Source of the DNA: Pseudomonas viridiflava
Lineage (GTDB): Bacteria; Pseudomonadota; Gammaproteobacteria; Pseudomonadales; Pseudomonadaceae
Direction of reading: 5' to 3'
DNA: 64,000 nt
Assembly (NCBI RefSeq): GCF_900602065.1
Contig: NZ_UWFN01000350.1
Location: forward strand, 310,001-374,000
Shown here piece by piece: positions 8,711-17,446 of the stretch. A model generated the notes under the pieces. That model was given only the letters and a program-made list of their open reading frames with translations, ran no database searches and had not been told where the DNA came from. Position numbers and translations under genes: made by a program. The stretch's first letter is position 1; each line of letters opens with the position of its first letter.

Positions 8711-9331
8711 ATGACACACAGCACTGGCACCCTGTATATCGTTTCCGCACCCTCGGGTGCAGGCAAGACCAGTCTGGTCAATGCCCTGGTCAACGCGCAG
8801 CCGCAGATTCGGGTTTCCGTTTCGCACACCACCCGGGCCATGCGTCCGGGCGAAGTCGACGGCGTGAACTATCACTTCGTCGATCGCGCTGAATTTGTGC
8901 GCATGATCGAGCACGGTGATTTCCTCGAGCAGGCAGAAGTTTTCGGCAATATGTACGGCACTTCCCAGAGCCGCTTGCAGCAGACCCTGGACGAAGGTCA
9001 TGACCTGATTCTGGAAATCGACTGGCAGGGTGCCGAGCAGGTACGCAAGGTCATGCCTGATGCGCGCTCGATCTTCATTTTGCCGCCGACCCAGCAGGCA
9101 TTGCGCCAGCGCCTGACCAATCGTGGGACGGACAGCGACGAGATCATTGAGGGGCGGATGCGTGAAGCGGTCAGCGAAATGAGCCATTACGCCGAATACG
9201 ACTACATCGTGATCAACGATGATTTCGCCTCGGCGCTGGAAGATCTCAAGGCGATTTTCCGGGCCAATCTCCTGACGCAGACCCATCAGCAGCAGCGTTT
9301 CAGCGGTCTGCTTGAGCAATTACTGGCCTGA
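8711..9331 (+). CDS. gmk: Guanylate kinase
   Basis: 206 residues from MTHSTGTL. It converts GMP to GDP with ATP in the cytoplasm. The P-loop SGAGKTSL is at about residues 15-22 and the GMP-binding SHTTRAMRPGEVDGVNYHF at about 40-58. An earlier in-frame start overlapping the yicC end would add seven residues and is less likely. The neighbours yicC, rpoZ and spoT form the classic nucleotide/stringent-response block. Confidence 0.97.
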   Translation: MTHSTGTLYIVSAPSGAGKTSLVNALVNAQPQIRVSVSHTTRAMRPGEVDGVNYHFVDRAEFVRMIEHGDFLEQAEVFGNMYGTSQSRLQQTLDEGHDLILEIDWQGAEQVRKVMPDARSIFILPPTQQALRQRLTNRGTDSDEIIEGRMREAVSEMSHYAEYDYIVINDDFASALEDLKAIFRANLLTQTHQQQRFSGLLEQLLA

Positions 9332-9380
9332 AACAGGGGCTTTGATCGCCATGGGCGGCGAGGTAAATAATACCGCTCGT

Positions 9381-9415
9381 GGCTTGGCGCTTGAAGCTTA
9401 TGGCTTGCAGCTTGT
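9381..9415. repeat. Short GCTT-rich tandem motif
   Basis: Between gmk and rpoZ the words GGCTTG, GCTTGAAGCTT and GCTTGCAGCTT follow each other within 35 bp. Dispersed runs like this are common in Pseudomonas intergenic DNA; no function is known to me. Confidence 0.5.
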
Positions 9416-9478
9416 AAACTACCGAGTCCGCTCGCCCATCCGGGCATCGCGCATCCGCATTTGCTACGAGGAATACCC

Positions 9479-9742
9479 ATGGCCCGCGTAACCGTTGAAG
9501 ACTGCCTAGAACACGTGGATAACCGCTTTGAGCTGGTCATGCTCTCTACAAAGCGTGCCCGTCAACTGGCTACCGGCGGCAAAGAACCAAAGCTGGCGTG
9601 GGAAAATGACAAGCCTACCGTTATGGCACTGCGCGAAATCGCAGCCGGCCTGATGGATTACGCTGTAATCGCAGAAGCTGAAATCGTTGAAGATGAACCA
9701 TTGTTCGCGGCATTCGAGGACGAGTCCAACGAGGCCGTCTAA
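9479..9742 (+). CDS. rpoZ: RNA polymerase omega subunit
   Basis: 87 residues from MARVTVEDCLEHVDNRFELV, the invariant omega N-terminus. It helps assemble and stabilise core RNA polymerase and forms part of a ppGpp-binding site in related bacteria. An ACGAGG ribosome site lies about 8 bp upstream of ATG 9479. It is followed 60 bp later by spoT, as in E. coli and other Pseudomonas. Confidence 0.97.
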   Translation: MARVTVEDCLEHVDNRFELVMLSTKRARQLATGGKEPKLAWENDKPTVMALREIAAGLMDYAVIAEAEIVEDEPLFAAFEDESNEAV

Positions 9743-9802
9743 GCCTATGCCGGGTCGACGTAGTACGGCGCAGGGTAAAAGCCATTGGCAGGGGGTAGCG
9801 CC

Positions 9803-11908
9803 TTGCCGAGCATAGACGCCCTCGCCGATCGCATTTCGACCTACCTCGGCAAGGAACAGGTAAACCTGGTCCGCCGCGCGTATTTCTACGCCGAGCAAGC
9901 CCACGACGGCCAGCGCCGTCGCAGCGGTGAAGCTTACGTCACGCATCCTCTTGCGGTGGCGAACATCCTTGCCGATATGCACATGGACCATCAAAGCTTG
10001 ATGGCTGCCATGCTGCATGACGTCATCGAAGACACCGGTATCGCCAAAGAGGCGCTTTGCGCGCAGTTTGGCGAGACCGTGGCCGAACTGGTCGACGGGG
10101 TCAGCAAACTGACCCAGATGAATTTCGAGACCAAAGCCGAAGCCCAGGCTGAAAACTTCCAGAAGATGGCCATGGCCATGGCGCGCGATATCCGCGTGAT
10201 CCTGGTCAAGCTCGCTGATCGCCTGCACAACATGCGTACGCTTGAAGTGTTGTCCGGGGAAAAACGCCGACGCATTGCCAAGGAAACGCTGGAAATCTAT
10301 GCACCCATCGCCAACCGGTTGGGTATGCACAGCATCCGTATTGAATTCGAAGACCTCGGATTCAAGGCCATGTATCCAATGCGCTCCTCGCGGATCGGCC
10401 AGGCGGTCAAGCGCGCCCGGGGTAATCGCAAAGAGCTGGTCAACAAGATTGAAGAGTCCCTGAGCCATTGCCTGGCGGTTGATGAAATCGAAGGCGAGGT
10501 CAGCGGACGGCAGAAACACCTGTACGGCATCTACAAGAAGATGCGTGGCAAGCGTCGCGCCTTCAATGAAATCATGGATGTCTACGCGTTCCGCATCATC
10601 GTCGACAAGGTCGACACCTGCTACCGCGTGCTTGGCGCTGTGCATAATTTGTACAAGCCCCTGCCCGGCCGCTTCAAGGATTACATCGCGATCCCCAAAG
10701 CCAACGGCTATCAGTCGTTGCACACCACGTTGTTCGGCATGCATGGCGTGCCCATTGAAATCCAGATCCGCACACGGGAAATGGAAGAAATGGCCAACAA
10801 CGGGATCGCCGCGCACTGGCTGTACAAATCTTCGGATGACGAAGTGCCCAAGGGTACTCACGCCCGCGCCCGTCAGTGGGTCAAGGGTGTGCTGGAAATG
10901 CAGCAGCGTGCCGGTAACTCGCTGGAATTTATCGAGAGCGTGAAGATCGATCTGTTCCCGGACGAGGTCTACGTTTTCACGCCTAAAGGCCGAATCATGG
11001 AGCTGCCGAAAGGCTCCACGGCGGTCGACTTTGCTTATGCCGTGCATACCGACGTTGGCAACAGCTGCATTGCCTGTCGAATCAATCGTCGCCTGGCGCC
11101 GCTATCCGAACCGTTGCAGAGCGGTTCGACGGTGGAAATCGTCAGTGCGCCGGGCGCACGTCCGAATCCGGCGTGGCTGAACTTCGTCGTCACCGGCAAA
11201 GCGCGTACCCACATTCGTCACGCGCTCAAGCTACAGCGTCGCTCCGAGTCGATCAGCCTGGGCGAGCGTCTGCTCAACAAGGTGTTGAACGGCTTCGAAA
11301 GCAGTCTGGAAAAAATCTCCGCCGAGCGAGTGCAACTGGTCCTTGCCGAATACCGGGTCGAGGTCATTGAAGACCTCCTCGAAGATATCGGCCTGGGCAA
11401 CCGCATGGCGTATGTGGTCGCTCGTCGACTGCTGGGCGAAGGCGAGCAGTTGCCAAGCACAGAAGGCCCGCTGGCGATTCGCGGTACTGAGGGTCTGGTG
11501 CTCAGCTATGCCAAATGCTGTACGCCGATCCCGGGCGACCCTATTGTTGGGCACCTGTCAGCTGGCAAGGGCATGGTTGTTCATCTGGACAACTGCCGCA
11601 ATATCAGTGAAATCCGTCATAACCCGGAAAAATGCATCCAGCTTTCCTGGGCCAAGGACGTTACCGGCGAATTTAACGTCGAGCTGCGCGTTGAGCTTGA
11701 GCATCAACGCGGCCTGATCGCCCTGCTGGCCAGCAGCGTCAACGCGGCTGACGGCAATATCGAAAAGATCAGTATGGACGAGCGCGATGGTCGTATCAGC
11801 GTTGTCCAACTGGTGGTCAGCGTGCATGACCGTGTGCATCTGGCCCGAGTCATCCGAAAACTGCGCGCCTTGGCCGGGGTCATTCGAATCACCCGCATGC
11901 GTGCGTAG
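9803..11908 (+). CDS. spoT: Bifunctional (p)ppGpp synthase/hydrolase SpoT
   Basis: 701 residues from a TTG codon at 9803 (PSIDALADRI follows), the usual Pseudomonas start; AGGGGG lies about 9 bp upstream. In order: HD hydrolase domain (about 25-180, with HDVIEDT at 72-78), RelA/SpoT synthase domain (about 240-350, with RFKDYIAIPKANGYQSLHTT), TGS domain (about 390-450) and a C-terminal ACT domain (about 625-700). Both catalytic halves keep their signature residues, so it should make and degrade (p)ppGpp. ridA follows 24 bp later and is likely in the same operon. Confidence 0.97.
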   Translation: MPSIDALADRISTYLGKEQVNLVRRAYFYAEQAHDGQRRRSGEAYVTHPLAVANILADMHMDHQSLMAAMLHDVIEDTGIAKEALCAQFGETVAELVDGVSKLTQMNFETKAEAQAENFQKMAMAMARDIRVILVKLADRLHNMRTLEVLSGEKRRRIAKETLEIYAPIANRLGMHSIRIEFEDLGFKAMYPMRSSRIGQAVKRARGNRKELVNKIEESLSHCLAVDEIEGEVSGRQKHLYGIYKKMRGKRRAFNEIMDVYAFRIIVDKVDTCYRVLGAVHNLYKPLPGRFKDYIAIPKANGYQSLHTTLFGMHGVPIEIQIRTREMEEMANNGIAAHWLYKSSDDEVPKGTHARARQWVKGVLEMQQRAGNSLEFIESVKIDLFPDEVYVFTPKGRIMELPKGSTAVDFAYAVHTDVGNSCIACRINRRLAPLSEPLQSGSTVEIVSAPGARPNPAWLNFVVTGKARTHIRHALKLQRRSESISLGERLLNKVLNGFESSLEKISAERVQLVLAEYRVEVIEDLLEDIGLGNRMAYVVARRLLGEGEQLPSTEGPLAIRGTEGLVLSYAKCCTPIPGDPIVGHLSAGKGMVVHLDNCRNISEIRHNPEKCIQLSWAKDVTGEFNVELRVELEHQRGLIALLASSVNAADGNIEKISMDERDGRISVVQLVVSVHDRVHLARVIRKLRALAGVIRITRMRA

Positions 11909-11932
11909 CCAATCACTCAACAGGAGTTCTTC

Positions 11933-12313
11933 ATGACCAAGACCGTAATCACCAGCGACAAAGCCCCTGCGGCCATCGGCCCTTACTCTCAGGCGATCAA
12001 AGCTGGCAATACCGTCTACATGTCCGGGCAAATTCCACTCGACCCTAAAACCATGGAACTGGTTGAAGGCATCGAAGCCCAGGTCGTCCAGGTCTTTGAG
12101 AATCTGAAGTCGGTTGCCGAAGCTGCGGGCGGTTCGTTCAAGGACATCGTCAAGCTGAACATCTTCCTGACGGACCTGGGCAACTTCGCCAAGGTCAACG
12201 AGATCATGGGCAAGTATTTCGAGCAGCCGTACCCGGCTCGCGCTGCCATCGGTGTGGCTGCATTGCCGCGCGGCTCGCAGGTCGAAATGGACGCTATTCT
12301 CGTCATCGACTAA
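11933..12313 (+). CDS. ridA: RidA family enamine/imine deaminase
   Basis: 126 residues. RidA hydrolyses reactive enamines released by PLP enzymes such as threonine dehydratase. The family signatures APAAIGPYSQAI (near 10-21), YMSGQIPLDP (near 27-36) and the C-terminal RAAIGVAALPRGSQVEMDA with its catalytic Arg are present. CAGGAG precedes the ATG. Location directly after spoT is conserved across gamma-proteobacteria. Confidence 0.95.
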   Translation: MTKTVITSDKAPAAIGPYSQAIKAGNTVYMSGQIPLDPKTMELVEGIEAQVVQVFENLKSVAEAAGGSFKDIVKLNIFLTDLGNFAKVNEIMGKYFEQPYPARAAIGVAALPRGSQVEMDAILVID

Positions 12314-12345
12314 AAACCTCGCGGGGTTAACGCCCCGCCGCAGCT
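12314..12345 (+). terminator. GC hairpin after ridA
   Basis: GCGGGG-TTAA-CGCCCCGC stem immediately after the ridA stop, without a good T run. It may act as an mRNA end or stabiliser rather than a strong terminator. Confidence 0.4.
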
Positions 12346-12364
12346 GATTAAGGAAGGACCTGCT

Positions 12365-13099
12365 ATGCGCTTTGCGCTTGCCCTCTCGCTGACGGCCGTA
12401 TTTTTGAGCGGCTGTGCCAGCCACGCTGATCGCAACCCTGATGGTACCTGGATCAATCAAGCGGCCATTGAAGCTGCTGTGAAAGGCGACAATCTGCGCC
12501 AGGCGCTGCTTGCCAATGGCCCTAACCTGGAATGGCAGATCGATACCAAAACCAGTCAGGCGTTGTACTCCAATGGTTTTGAAGTGGGTGAAGGTAAAAT
12601 CACCAGCGCTGCCAATGGCAAACTGCGCATCGACTACTACAACTTCGTCGAAGACCTGCAGGTCAAGGGCGACGAGCTGATCCAGGCGGCCAGCGAGTCG
12701 GGTCCGGAGCAGCGTTTCGAACAGCCGAAAACCCCTGCCGCCGAAGGTGCGCCGACCGGCTCAAGCTTCGAAGCTGCGCTGTATGGCGCCTACATGGGTG
12801 GCAAATGGACCATCGTCAGTGGCGACGGTCAGGGCAACACCGTGCAATTCAAACCGGATGGCAGCATTCAGGGCTTGCCGGAAAATGACCGTTACGCGTT
12901 GTGCCTGGCTGGCGATTGCGCTGCCATGAGCGGTGAATACGACAGCATGTGGCTGGAGAAAAACGAACAGGGCAATCCCTGGATTTTCTCTCGTAAAGGC
13001 AAGCAACTGGAGATCTTCCAGGCCGTTAACGCGGCGCAAGCTGACCAGATGCCAGAGCTTCGCCCAGGTCCACGTCGCTGGTTGCTTGAGTTGAATTGA
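12365..13099 (+). CDS. Putative lipoprotein, unknown role
   Basis: 244 residues. The signal peptide ends in a lipobox, LSGC at about residues 14-17, so Cys17 should be lipidated. The mature part has no motif I can name; it contains a YALCLAGDCAAMS section with two cysteines that could pair. It follows ridA by 51 bp on the same strand, with AGGAAGGA before the ATG. Function unknown. Confidence 0.85.
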   Translation: MRFALALSLTAVFLSGCASHADRNPDGTWINQAAIEAAVKGDNLRQALLANGPNLEWQIDTKTSQALYSNGFEVGEGKITSAANGKLRIDYYNFVEDLQVKGDELIQAASESGPEQRFEQPKTPAAEGAPTGSSFEAALYGAYMGGKWTIVSGDGQGNTVQFKPDGSIQGLPENDRYALCLAGDCAAMSGEYDSMWLEKNEQGNPWIFSRKGKQLEIFQAVNAAQADQMPELRPGPRRWLLELN

Positions 13100-13117
13100 T
13101 CAGCAACACGGTTTTTC

Positions 13118-13191
13118 TGTAGGAGCTGCCGAAGGCTGCGAATAATGGTGTGTCAGGCATACTGATTTCGCAGCCTTCGGCAGCTCCTACA
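13118..13191. repeat. REP inverted pair, TGTAGGAGCTGCC type
   Basis: TGTAGGAGCTGCCGAAGGCT and its complement enclose about 25 bp, forming a long stem of about 24 bp. It lies between convergent genes. The same type occurs at 37280, 37388 and 58136. Confidence 0.9.
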
Positions 13192-13201
13192 AGATTTTCG
13201 T

Positions 13202-14056
13202 TCAATCAGCCTTCAGCAACGCCTCATACCCTTCCTTATATGTCGGATACTTCGGCACCCAGCCCAGTGCTTTAGCCCTCGCATTACTGCATCGTTTGCT
13301 GCCCGCCCGGCGCACGGCAGCGCCTTCGGCCCAATGCGTCACGCCCAGATACTCGCGTATCCATTGCACGACTTCAGCCAGCGGTACGGGCGCATCGTCC
13401 ACGCCAATGTAGCAATCCTCAAGCGCGACACCCTGAGTGTCTGCCTTTAGCAGCAAAGCCAGCAATCCCGCGGCGTCGTCGGCGTGTATCCGGTTGCCAT
13501 ATAACGGCGGATCGATTGCCACGCTGTAACCCTGGCGCACACGGTTCGACAGATCATTGCGGCCAGGGCCGTAGATGCCGGTCAGGCGCACGATGCTGGT
13601 CGGGAAGCCGCTATTGAGCGCCACTTGCTCGGCCTCCAGCATGATCTTGCCCGAGAATGTGTCGGCTTCTGTTGGCGATGTTTCGTCAACCCACTCCCCG
13701 TTTTGCTGGCCGTAAACACCGCTGCTCGACACGAAAATGATGCGCTTGGGCTGTTGCCCCCGTTCTCTGGTCCACTGAAGCACCCGCTGCAAACCTTCAA
13801 CATAGGCCGCCCGATACCCAGTTTCATCGCGCTCCGTGGGTGTTGCGCAATACACCAGATAGTCGATTGTGGTGTTGGGCCAGCTGGCTGGAATTGTTGG
13901 TTGGAAAAGATCGCCAGCCACGCCTTTCACGCCTTCTGGCAGGCGGGAAACGTTGCGCCGCAAGCCGTGGACAATCCATCCCAAGGGGAGCAACTGGAGG
14001 GCTAACCGGCTTCCCACATCGCCGCATCCAGCAATCAGAACAGAGGGGGCTTGCAT
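13202..14056 (-). CDS. NAD(P)-dependent epimerase/SDR-family protein
   Basis: 284 residues from MQAPSVLIAGCGDVGSRLA; an upstream in-frame start adds only five. The N-terminal GCGDVGSRLA (about 9-18) is a Rossmann nucleotide-binding loop; FVSSSGVYGQQNGEWVDE (about 107-124) is the usual SSxxVYG serine/tyrosine region of extended SDRs, and TGIYGPGR appears near 165-172. The family includes sugar-nucleotide epimerases and related reductases; the substrate is not evident. It is divergent from exbB. Confidence 0.88.
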   Translation of the reverse strand: MQAPSVLIAGCGDVGSRLALQLLPLGWIVHGLRRNVSRLPEGVKGVAGDLFQPTIPASWPNTTIDYLVYCATPTERDETGYRAAYVEGLQRVLQWTRERGQQPKRIIFVSSSGVYGQQNGEWVDETSPTEADTFSGKIMLEAEQVALNSGFPTSIVRLTGIYGPGRNDLSNRVRQGYSVAIDPPLYGNRIHADDAAGLLALLLKADTQGVALEDCYIGVDDAPVPLAEVVQWIREYLGVTHWAEGAAVRRAGSKRCSNARAKALGWVPKYPTYKEGYEALLKAD

Positions 14057-14149
14057 GTCGAATCTCCACATAAAAAGGCAGGTTGCGGCCGCCGGATCGG
14101 GCCTGAAAGCTGATCGGAGGGCTGCATTTGGACGAAAAAAGTTACTCTA

Positions 14150-14190
14150 TTACTTTTGTTAACAAGAATTACTTGCAATAATACCGGCCC
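14150..14190 (+). promoter_or_regulatory. Possible Fur-type site upstream of exbB
   Basis: An AT-rich stretch with the dyad CAAG-AATTA-CTTG followed by CAATAAT, about 80-110 bp before the exbB ATG. TonB-system genes are commonly Fur-regulated; the match to the Fur consensus is weak, so this is mainly positional inference. Confidence 0.3.
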
Positions 14191-14270
14191 GTTTGTTCTC
14201 CTCCAGACGTCGAACGCAACGCGCGACGTAGCAGAGCGACCCACATTTTCTTTACTCAGGTCCGGCCAGC

Positions 14271-15254
14271 ATGACACGTACTACCTCCTCCGCTTCGCCA
14301 ACCCAGCTACCCAGCCTGCCGCGTGCTTGGCGTGGTATCGCAGCACTGCTGCTGAGCCTGATGCTTGCTCCTGCTGCATTCGCTGGCCAGGCTGCTCCAG
14401 CCAGTCCGGCAACCTCGCCGGCTCCAGTCACCGCTCCGGCTACGACCACTGCGCCGTCGGCGGAAACCACTGCACCGGTTGCTCAGGACGGCGCGGCACC
14501 GGTTGAAGGCCCGGCGATCGTCGAGCCAGAGGATAACAGCCTGGGCATGTCCCATGACTTGTCGCCTTGGGGCATGTACCAGAATGCCGACATCATCGTT
14601 AAGGCCGTAATGATCGGCCTCGCGATTGCATCGATCATTACCTGGACTATCTGGATCGCCAAGGGTTTCGAATTGCTGGGCGCCAAGCGTCGCCTGCGTA
14701 CTGAAATCGCCAACCTGAAAAAGGCTCGTACCCTGTCCGAAGCCAGTGAAACCGCTGCCAAAGAAGGCACGCTGGCTAATCTGCTGGTACATGACGCAAT
14801 GGAAGAGATGCGTTTGTCGGTCAACAGCCGCGAACGTGAAGGTATCAAAGAGCGTGTGAGCTTCCGTCTCGAGCGTCTGGTTGCCGCTTGTGGTCGCAAC
14901 ATGAGCATGGGCACCGGCGTCCTCGCGACTATCGGTTCGACGGCTCCGTTCGTAGGTCTGTTCGGTACGGTATGGGGCATCATGAACAGCTTCATCGGCA
15001 TCGCCAAAACCCAGACCACCAACCTCGCTGTTGTTGCGCCGGGTATCGCCGAAGCCTTGCTGGCTACCGCGTTGGGGCTGGTTGCGGCGATTCCGGCGGT
15101 GGTTATCTACAACGTCTTCGCCCGCTCCATTGCCGGTTACAAGGCACAGGTTTCCGACGCCTCGGCACAGGTTCTGCTGTTGGTCAGCCGTGATCTCGAT
15201 CACCTGCCGACTGCTGACCGTACCCAGTCGCCACACATGGTCAAGGTGGGCTAA
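14271..15254 (+). CDS. exbB: TonB-system energizer ExbB
   Basis: 327 residues. An Ala/Pro-rich exported N-terminal region (about 15-85, after a hydrophobic segment LLLSLMLAPAAFAG) precedes the three-helix MotA/TolQ/ExbB core: first helix about 105-127, then two helices at about 215-240 and 260-285. This long-N-terminus form is the usual Pseudomonas ExbB. With ExbD it uses the proton gradient to drive TonB. exbD starts 3 bp past the stop. Confidence 0.95.
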   Translation: MTRTTSSASPTQLPSLPRAWRGIAALLLSLMLAPAAFAGQAAPASPATSPAPVTAPATTTAPSAETTAPVAQDGAAPVEGPAIVEPEDNSLGMSHDLSPWGMYQNADIIVKAVMIGLAIASIITWTIWIAKGFELLGAKRRLRTEIANLKKARTLSEASETAAKEGTLANLLVHDAMEEMRLSVNSREREGIKERVSFRLERLVAACGRNMSMGTGVLATIGSTAPFVGLFGTVWGIMNSFIGIAKTQTTNLAVVAPGIAEALLATALGLVAAIPAVVIYNVFARSIAGYKAQVSDASAQVLLLVSRDLDHLPTADRTQSPHMVKVG

Positions 15255-15257
15255 ACC

Positions 15258-15683
15258 TTGGGCATGCATCTGAAGGAAGGCGACGACGATCTCGCCGAAA
15301 ACCACGAAATCAACGTTACGCCGTTCATCGACGTCATGTTGGTACTGCTGATCATCTTCATGGTGGCAGCGCCTCTGGCGACGGTAGACATCAAAGTCGA
15401 CCTGCCCGCCTCTACCGCCAAGCCGCAACCTCGGCCCGAGAAGCCCGTGTTCCTCAGCGTCAAGGCTGACCAGAGCGTGTATCTGGGGGACGACAAAGTT
15501 GCTCGTGAGCAATTGGGTCAGGTTCTCGACGTCCGGACCAAAGGCAAGAAGGACACTACGATCTTCTTCCAGGCCGATAAAGGTGTGGATTACGGCGACC
15601 TGATGGAAGTCATGAACGCTCTGCGCTCTGCGGGCTACCTCAAAGTCGGTCTGGTCGGTCTAGAGACGGTTGGTAAGAAATGA
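15258..15683 (+). CDS. exbD: TonB-system proton channel subunit ExbD
   Basis: 141 residues if the TTG at 15258 is used; an ATG two codons later (15264) is the alternative. AAGGTGG lies 8 bp before the TTG, which favours it. The single membrane helix (about 23-43, ITPFIDVMLVLLIIFMV-like, here VTPFIDVMLVLLIIFMV) carries the conserved Asp needed for proton flow; the rest is periplasmic. It overlaps tonB by four bases. Confidence 0.94.
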   Translation: MGMHLKEGDDDLAENHEINVTPFIDVMLVLLIIFMVAAPLATVDIKVDLPASTAKPQPRPEKPVFLSVKADQSVYLGDDKVAREQLGQVLDVRTKGKKDTTIFFQADKGVDYGDLMEVMNALRSAGYLKVGLVGLETVGKK

Positions 15684-16423
15684 TCAGTACGCGCCAAAAA
15701 CTGACGCGCTATAGCGGTAGTCTGTTGTTGGTGCTGGCCGTGCATGCCATCGCAATCGTGGTCGCGCTTCGTTGGCCTGCATCCCAGGCTATCGAGCTAC
15801 CTCCTGCGGCCATGATGGTTGAGTTGGCACCTGAGCCAGAACCAGCACCGCCGCCACCGCCGCAAGTGGTTCAGCCGCCTCAGCCTCCAGCACCCGAGGA
15901 AGAAATCATTCCCAAGGTAGCGGAAGTCGAGAAGGCGGAAATCGCCGTGCCCAAGCCGGTGGTCAAGCCAAAGCCCAAGCCGCAGCCGCCCAAACCGGTT
16001 AAAAAGCCTGAGCCGCCGCAGGATCTGCCAGCCGACGAAAAACAGGTCGATACACCGCCGACGACGGCCAAGGTCGAGAAATCGGCTGCGCCAACGCCAC
16101 CAAGTCAGCCTGCGCCGCCAAGTACGGCATTGCCTAGCTGGCAGAGCGATCTGCTGAAGCATCTGGCCAAGTTTAAAAAATACCCGGAGCAAGCTCGCCG
16201 TAGTGGTACGCAAGGGGTTGCCCGTATGCGTTTTGTGGTCGATGCGGATGGCAACGTGCTGTCGTACTCGATTGCCAGTAGTTCGGGCAGTCCGGCACTC
16301 GACAGGGCCACCATGGAGATGATCCGTCGTGCTCAGCCGTTGCCGAAACCACCAGCGGAAACATTGAACAACGGCACCATTGAGATCCTGGCACCGTTCG
16401 TTTACTCGCTGGACAGACGCTAA
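15680..16423 (+). CDS. tonB: Energy transducer TonB
   Basis: 247 residues; its ATG overlaps the exbD TGA (ATGA), showing translational coupling. One N-terminal membrane helix (about 13-32), then a long Pro/Lys/Glu-rich spacer (about 45-150) that spans the periplasm, then the TonB C-terminal domain (about 155-245) with YPEQARRSGTQGVARMRFVV and a terminal FVYSL. It transmits energy to TonB-dependent outer-membrane receptors. Confidence 0.94.
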   Translation: MISTRQKLTRYSGSLLLVLAVHAIAIVVALRWPASQAIELPPAAMMVELAPEPEPAPPPPPQVVQPPQPPAPEEEIIPKVAEVEKAEIAVPKPVVKPKPKPQPPKPVKKPEPPQDLPADEKQVDTPPTTAKVEKSAAPTPPSQPAPPSTALPSWQSDLLKHLAKFKKYPEQARRSGTQGVARMRFVVDADGNVLSYSIASSSGSPALDRATMEMIRRAQPLPKPPAETLNNGTIEILAPFVYSLDRR

Positions 16424-16454
16424 GTCGCAATTTTGATACAACGCAGTCACTTGA

Positions 16455-16515
16455 TAACGTGCGTCTATCGATTGCAGCCGCTATGCTGGGGCCGCAACTT
16501 CATGGACGCACGTTA
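16455..16515 (+). promoter_or_regulatory. Inverted repeat and OxyR/LysR-like half site before oxyR
   Basis: TAACGTGCGTC at 16455-16465 is repeated inverted as GACGCACGTTA at 16505-16515, the last base being the A of the oxyR ATG. Overlapping the left arm, ATAACGTGCGTCTAT fits the ATAG-N7-CTAT half-site pattern of OxyR at 7 of 8 fixed bases, and T-N11-A of LysR regulators. An autoregulatory site is inferred. Confidence 0.4.
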
Positions 16516-17438
16516 TGACTCTCACAGAATTGCGCTACATCGTTACCCTCGCTCAGGAACAGCACTTCGGTCATGCCGCTGAGCGCTGCCATGTCAGCCA
16601 GCCGACGTTGTCGGTAGGCGTGAAAAAGCTGGAAGATGAACTGGGTGTGCTTATCTTCGAGCGCAGCAAGAGTGCCGTGCGTCTAACGCCAGTCGGTGAA
16701 GGCATCGTCGCTCAAGCGCAAAAGGTTCTGGAGCAGGCCCAGGGCATTCGCGAGCTGGCCCAGGCAGGTAAGAACCAACTGACCGCGCCGCTCAAGGTCG
16801 GTGCCATCTACACCGTTGGCCCTTACCTGTTCCCGCATTTGATTCCGCAACTGCACCGGGTCGCCCCGCAGATGCCGTTGTACATCGAAGAAAACTTCAC
16901 ACATGTACTGCGCGACAAGCTGCGTAATGGCGAGCTGGACGCAATTATCATTGCGTTGCCGTTCAACGAAGCCGACGTGCTGACCATGCAGCTTTATGAC
17001 GAGCCGTTCTACGTCCTGATGCCTGCCGATCACCCGTGGACCCAGAAAGAAACCATCGACGCCTCTGCGCTCAACGACAAGAGCCTGTTGCTGCTGGGTG
17101 AAGGTCATTGCTTCCGTGATCAGGTGCTGGAAGCTTGCCCGACCCTGACCAAGGGCAGCGAAGGGGCCAAGCACACCACCGTCGAGTCCAGCTCCCTGGA
17201 GACCATTCGCCACATGGTGGCTTCCGGTCTGGGGATCTCGATCCTGCCGATGTCGGCAGTGGACAGCCATCATTACGCGCCTGGCGTGATTGAAGTTCGT
17301 CCGCTGACCCCGCCGGTGCCGTTCCGTACGGTAGCGATTGCATGGCGCGCCAGCTTCCCGCGGCCCAAGGCGATTGAAATCCTCGCTGACTCCGTGCGTT
17401 TGTGCTCTGTGGCACGTCCGAAAACCGAAGCGAGCTGA
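16515..17438 (+). CDS. oxyR: Hydrogen-peroxide regulator OxyR
   Basis: 307 residues, a LysR-type regulator. The N-terminal winged helix-turn-helix is at about 1-60. Cys199 and Cys208 stand in GEGHCFRDQVLEACP, exactly the redox pair and numbering of E. coli OxyR, so peroxide-driven disulfide switching is well supported. It activates catalase and peroxidase genes. recG begins 8 bp after its stop, the conserved Pseudomonas pairing. Confidence 0.97.
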   Translation: MTLTELRYIVTLAQEQHFGHAAERCHVSQPTLSVGVKKLEDELGVLIFERSKSAVRLTPVGEGIVAQAQKVLEQAQGIRELAQAGKNQLTAPLKVGAIYTVGPYLFPHLIPQLHRVAPQMPLYIEENFTHVLRDKLRNGELDAIIIALPFNEADVLTMQLYDEPFYVLMPADHPWTQKETIDASALNDKSLLLLGEGHCFRDQVLEACPTLTKGSEGAKHTTVESSSLETIRHMVASGLGISILPMSAVDSHHYAPGVIEVRPLTPPVPFRTVAIAWRASFPRPKAIEILADSVRLCSVARPKTEAS

Positions 17439-17446
17439 GTGGCCTG

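Noticed and set aside
9506..11047. 513-codon minus-strand frame opposite rpoZ-spoT
   Set aside because: Entirely antisense to conserved genes, His/Asp/Phe-rich composition typical of shadow frames.
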